A stretch of DNA of 64,000 nucleotides from the NCBI RefSeq assembly GCF_027172205.1, contig NC_070614.1:47990001-48054000 (forward strand). The letters run 5' to 3'. The first letter of the stretch is position 1. Each line of letters begins with the position of its first letter. Under the pieces are notes generated by a model. The model saw only the letters and a list, made by a program, of their open reading frames with translations. It was not told the DNA's origin and did no database searches. The position numbers were made by a program, and so were the translations under genes. This DNA is from Podarcis raffonei. Lineage: Eukaryota > Chordata > Lepidosauria > Squamata > Lacertidae. This document shows positions 58,933 to 64,000 of this stretch, piece by piece.

Positions 58933-61896
58933 TTAATTCTTTATTCTTATTAGTTGCTCTCTGTTGTTCAGCTCTGGCCTCAGCATGATAATATAGCATT
59001 TTGGGGCAAAGATGCAGCCCAGTAAGCCAGCACTGGAGGCCAAGATGGAGAAGATCTCCACCATCACCATGTACTTCCCTTTGGTGCTCAGGTAGGTTGG
59101 GACAAAACACAACCAAACACTGCAAAAGAGCAACATGCTGAAGGTAATGAACTTGGCTTCATTGAAACTGTCAGGTAATTTGCGGGCCAGGAATGCTGAG
59201 AGGAAGCTGAAGAAAGCCAGGAGGCCCATGTAGCCCAGGACACAGGAAAACAAGGTCACCGACCCTTCATTACATTGCACAGTGATTTCTTCCATTAGTG
59301 AGTGCATGTCTAAATCTGGGAATGGGGGAGAAGTTGCCAACCAGAGAGTACACAGACTTGCTTGAATCAAAGAGCAGGAAATGACAATGGAGTTGGCTAG
59401 TCTTTTCCCCACCCACTTCCTCAGGCTGGACCCTGGTTTGGTGGCCATGAAAGCTACAACTACGGTAATGGTTTTGGCCAGCACACAAGAAACAGCCATT
59501 GAGAAGATGATGCCAAAAGTAGGTTGTCTGAGGAAGCAGGCCATTTCCCTTGGTTTGCCAAGGAATAGCAAAGAAGATTGAAAGCAGAGCAGTAGAGAGA
59601 TGAGGAGAGTGTAGGTGAGATCTCGGTTGTTGGCTTTGACAATGGGTGTATCTCTGTGCTTCACAAAAACTAAAAACACTAAAGTTGTGACAATGGAGAA
59701 ACAAATAGCAATTGAGGCTAAGCTGATCCCTAAGGGTTCTTCATAAGAAAGAAAGCTCAGTGTTTTGGAGATGCATCCATGTTTGTTCCTGTTTGGATAT
59801 TGGTCTCCTGGGCATCTGAAACAGTCATCCATATCTGAAAAACAGAAACAGGTCAAATTCTAAACAAAATTCATGGTCTTCTTCCGCCTCCCATATGACC
59901 GTTTTGGGATTTCAACCTGGACATTCTGAATGAACTGTGGTAAAATGGAAGTGCTATTTAGTTAGCTCACAGCTTACACACATTTGACCCGTGTGCACTT
60001 TACACAATTGGCAAGCAAATGAAAAACAAATAGATAAATTTAGGCAGAAAGGAAGCTTGTGTCTGGGTAAAAACACTTGGCCTATCCCACCTGCTATTGA
60101 ATCCAATGTCTTTGACTATACACAATTTTGGATTTAGGTGTGATCCCCGGGATGTAACTCCTGGGTAAGTTGTGGGCTTTCTGTATAACAATAATTCTAA
60201 TGCATGTTATGTGATACTGCATAGCAGCTATTACAACATCTGCACCTATTTTGGCTGGATGCAGAGACAGTGGATAGTTATTTTCATGATTTTACTTATA
60301 AACTGAAGCACAATCCAGATAAGAATGAGGCATTCTTTGTGGATGGTTCCCTAGATTAATTGGTGGTTGCTCCCCCAGCTTTGGCTGCCACCACAGCTGC
60401 CTTTTTCTGGACAGGGATAGCCTAACTTCTGTCATCTTTCCTTTGGTTATATATAGGTTAGATAACTGCAACAGGTTATAGATGGACCACTTCTGAAAAT
60501 GGTTTAGAAACTACAGCTTGGGCAGAATTCTAGGGCCATGTTGCTGTTCTAGGCAAGACAGGTGAACATAAAACTCACTCTTGTCTGACTGCACTGGGTC
60601 CCCATTAGTTTTGGGGCCAATTTCAAAGTTCTGGTTTTGACATATAAGGCCTTAAAATGCCCCAGGATGAAATCCTCCCAGGACTGCCTCTCCCCATATG
60701 AACTGTACCAGAATTTCCTATTGCCATCTGAGGCTCTTCTCCTACCCTCTCAACAAGAGATCTGGAGAATGGCAATCCCCAAAATTGACCTTTGGGGTGG
60801 TGGCTGCCCATTGGTGGAATGCTCTCCCTGGGGCGGCTCCTGTCGGAATATCATTATATATCTTTAGGCGCAAGGCAAATGTTTACTTTGACAACCAAGC
60901 CTTTTGGCTGTTAACCATATGTGGCCTTTTAGAAGTGGGTGGAATATTTCCAATGTATTTCTCTTTCCTCTTGGCTTTAATATGTGTATGGGGTTTATTG
61001 TTTATTTCAGGGTTGGCCCAAGATATTTAGGCACCTGAAGCAGATCCCAAATGGCATCAGGAAGAAAGGGGAATTGTAATAATTAATAAAACAATCCCAA
61101 TGCAGGACAGTGGAATTCATTTTCCTGGGAATAAAAGGTATAATTTTGAATTTGTGATGTCCTGTGCAGATTGGCCAGACATGTATTCCTGGTACATCAT
61201 CACTTCACTGTTTCCTATCTAGAACTGTGTATCTGGTTGTCTATTTGAGGGGTGCCCCATGGATTTTTGCACCTGACATGTGTTGCAGAGGCCACTAAGG
61301 AGAAACTTTAATGTCTGATCCAGCATCTACTAATAATAATCACAGTTTGATTTTGCCTCTTAAAAGTAAAAATTTGTCAAACTCTCCATGACCACCATCA
61401 GGAGTGTTAACATTTCTCTATGGACTTTTTGACCATTTCTTTTGGCCATTTTTTTTTCTGTTTAGGATATTATAAAGTAGGTGTACAACTACCATAGATC
61501 ATTTTGTCTATTTTAGCGCTCACACTCAAATCCACATAAAATGTATTGCATGAGGCTTCCTCATTTTTCAAGATGTCCCTGGGAAGATATTGGAAGTCAA
61601 CAGAGAAACATTCCAGGCAGCATGGTAATTAAACATAGCAATTAGATCTAAAGTAGCAAACCATCCCAATCCTAGCCAATGAAAATAACACATGAATTCT
61701 AAGTCACAAACCATTCTGGTCTGAAATCTTCCCTTCTGGACATGGAGCACAATCATAGCAGCAAAATTTCTCCCCTTCCTTCCTTTTCTTCTGATGACCA
61801 GGGGAGCAGCAGTCATTACACACAGAAATAGGCACCACCTATCCATCAGGAGGAAAGAACATTCAGGTGGGGGTAAGTCTCCATTCCTCCCCACAA

Positions 61897-61975
<79 letters not shown>

Positions 61976-64000
61976 TTAATTTCTTGGTTTCCTTTTTTGC
62001 TCATGACCTTGAAAGACTCATCTCAGAAATTTTACGTATAAACTTGTGCTGTACAAGTAAAGGATGCATCCCTAAAAAGGTGGATAGGACAACTGATCAT
62101 TGGTCCATCTGACTGTTGTTGTTTTTTACAGACCAGTGTCACTTTCAAAGCCTACTTGGAGATGCAGAGGATTGAACATGGGACCATTGCATTTCAACCA
62201 TTTTGTTATTCAGATGAGCTCTGGAGTTTTTCCAGTGGGACAGAGCCTGCAGGGCCCACAATCACAATCCAGGACCCATACCTGGTTAAAACCCTTGTGC
62301 CATGTAATCTTGTCCTCATGAATGATGATTCTTCTTGCTTCAAGAGCACCATTGTCCACTTGTCCCACTTTCACTCGTAGGAAGGACTTGTTTGGCAATG
62401 TGACTATGTTCACGATGTCAAATACACCTTCCATTTCCTTTTTACCATTGAAACTCAATGTTTCTCCTGCAGAGTTATTAAATATAATGCAACGAAGAAA
62501 AGGTTGTAGCTAATTGAAAAATAACAAGACATAAAGGGGTAAAAATTTATTTACAAGTTAAGCAAAATGCTGTGATTTGAAAAGTCCCTCTTTTATAACT
62601 ATAATCGAGCCATGGTTCCCAAACACCTCCGTTATCTTACATTTTGGCTCCCGAACACCAAAAACCTGGAAGTAAATGCTCTGGTTTTTTAATCTTTTTT
62701 GGTAACCAAACCTTTGACACAGTTCCTGCTTGAGTGTTAAAAGCTCATGCAACCAACTGGAAGCCATGCCTCGGTTGTGGAAGGTTTCTGGAATGGATAA
62801 ACAGGTTTCTGGAATGGATTGCATTCAACAATCAAGGTGTGACTGTATTTCAAAAGGTACAAGCCTAGGTGAGGGCAAAAGGCCTTTAATACAGAGTTTT
62901 GCTTACACGACCCCTTCGCCCCAGAATGGGTTCATCTGGGTCTCTGGCTCCTGTGAATGAGCTGAAAAGGTTTTAGAATTGGAGTAATTTTCCTGCCATC
63001 CCCCAACCTCCCCCTCTTTGTAACCTATCAAATCCTTGGCTCAGTCAGCTGAAACACAGTTAACCTGGGATGGAAGACGTAATCAGAGTATCTTCAGTAT
63101 TGCTGGGATGGGAAACAACAGATGGATCAGCTGGAGAGCCAAGGACTCCAATAAACCCTCATCCCAGCAGATCTCAGGTTTGGCTTGCTGCCTTGCCATG
63201 AGGTGATGTAAACATAAACCACACACATTCCTACATTGCTGGGATTGGACTAGATGGGCCTTGGGGACCTTCCATCACTAGAATTCTATGACTAAATGAT
63301 TCTAATTTTCTCATTGAATAAATGTATAATGCCATTTCATCAGGTACTTGTTGATACAATCTCTCCTTGGAATATTCAACCCACTGAATTAAGAAGAATT
63401 TGATTTCAATATATTACCTTCAGAGGTTGCAAGTCTTGATGATCCAACTTTCCATCTGTCATTAAAGTCTTCTGCTTCAATGTAGTTGAGACAATGGCAT
63501 GCAAAGCATGAGCCACAACATAGACAGCATTGTAGATACTGTAGCTGTGGCCAGTCATGCCCATTTCAAACAGTGCACCTGGAAGGCTCTTCAGTCTCTC
63601 TTCCCCAGTACAATGTTCATTACTATCCAAAGGCACACTGGGGGTTGGCAGTGTACAGTCAAATGCTTGCTCCCAGACGTCCTTGAGGAAACCATCTCTG
63701 TCTGTTCTATCAGGCTTTATATTCTGAAGAAATGTGTTGAACCCTAGAAGCTCTTTTAAGTGAATTGTTAAGGAAATTGCACCTTGAAAGGAATCCAGAT
63801 CCCAAGACCTTTGAAGACCTGTTAATATTACTTCAATCTGGGTTGTTATGATCCAAACCTTTCTAAATGATGAGCTTTCCTTATTTTCAGGATCACTAAG
63901 AAATATAGCCGTTCTCATCCAAACAAGGGATAAACTTTCTCCAAAGATTATACATGCGCTGACTTTATTATCTCTTAGAGAGAGAGAGAGATCCCAGATC
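58933..64000 (-). CDS. V2R gene G, exons 6-4 and part of exon 3 (runs off right edge)
   Basis: Tandem duplicate of gene F. Exons: 6 58933..59834, 5 61712..61838, 4 62282..62509, 3 from 63418 to beyond 64000. Splice borders and phases match gene F and all visible coding sequence is open; exons 1, 2 and the start of exon 3 lie outside. Exon 6 encodes the seven-helix domain with [20 protein letters not shown] and PKCYIIML and ends IRIKN. It keeps the consensus residues (YPN, CISKT, GISL) that gene F has lost. The coding AG run (63977-63990) is present as in gene F. Introns are shorter because the CR1, LTR-like and hAT insertions of gene F are absent. Confidence 0.9.
60590..61020 (+). mobile_element. 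L2-like LINE 3' remnant in gene G
   Basis: Longer, undisturbed version of the element split in gene [21 protein letters not shown] followed by the post-RT stretch (TGGAATGCTCTCCCTGGGGC, AACCAAGCCTTTTGGCTG). Confidence 0.55.
61898..61974. repeat. (AAT)n(AAG)n microsatellite expansion
   Basis: About ten AAT units followed by about seventeen AAG units. The duplicate in gene F (46519-46533) has only about four AAT units and no AAG, so the tract grew after duplication. Confidence 0.88.

Noticed and set aside
42473-64000. F and G as two alleles of one gene misassembled in tandem
   Set aside because: Possible in principle, but distinct exon 1 copies, several copy-specific insertions and a dozen amino-acid differences in exon 6 favour a true duplication; read depth would settle it.

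Overview
The window is vertebrate nuclear DNA, most likely from a squamate (a lizard; possibly lacertid-like, but the sequence cannot fix the species). Evidence: a head-to-tail cluster of vomeronasal type-2 receptor (V2R, class C GPCR) genes, two tRNA-derived SINEs whose tail matches the Bov-B-type end of the Sauria SINE, and CR1, L2-like and L1 LINE pieces, hAT and Tigger-like MITEs and a Ty1/copia fossil.

All receptor genes lie on the minus strand and share a six-exon plan: exon 1 (215 bp, signal peptide), exon 2 (292 bp), exon 3 (864-870 bp), exon 4 (228 bp), exon 5 (127 bp, cysteine-rich) and exon 6 (902 bp, seven-helix domain plus stop). From left to right there is gene A (exons 1-3, rest off the left edge), B (an exon-6-only remnant), C, D and E (complete, open genes of 877, 877 and 876 aa), H (a lone exon 1), F (complete, 875 aa) and G (exons 6, 5, 4 and part of 3, running off the right edge). 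A-E form one subfamily; H, F and G form a second.

The F and G regions are two copies of a tandem segmental duplication whose left edges are near 39478 and 53588. The copies differ by clean insertions: an L1 with target-site duplication, a CR1, LTR-like units, a Tigger MITE, and a 1.16 kb hAT composite carrying a CpG-rich segment in an intron of gene F. The other copy gives the empty site, so several insertions are delimited to the base. Scraps of receptor exons (34 bp of exon 6, 20 bp of exon 5, the end of an exon 1) mark the junctions.

The receptors would work as pheromone/chemosignal receptors in vomeronasal sensory neurons: a Venus-flytrap ligand domain (exons 2-4), a nine-cysteine linker (exon 5 and start of exon 6) and a G-protein-coupling seven-helix domain. 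A block about 320-550 bp upstream of every start codon is conserved across both subfamilies and is the best candidate for shared regulation. No tRNA, rRNA, CRISPR or bacterial-type feature was found.
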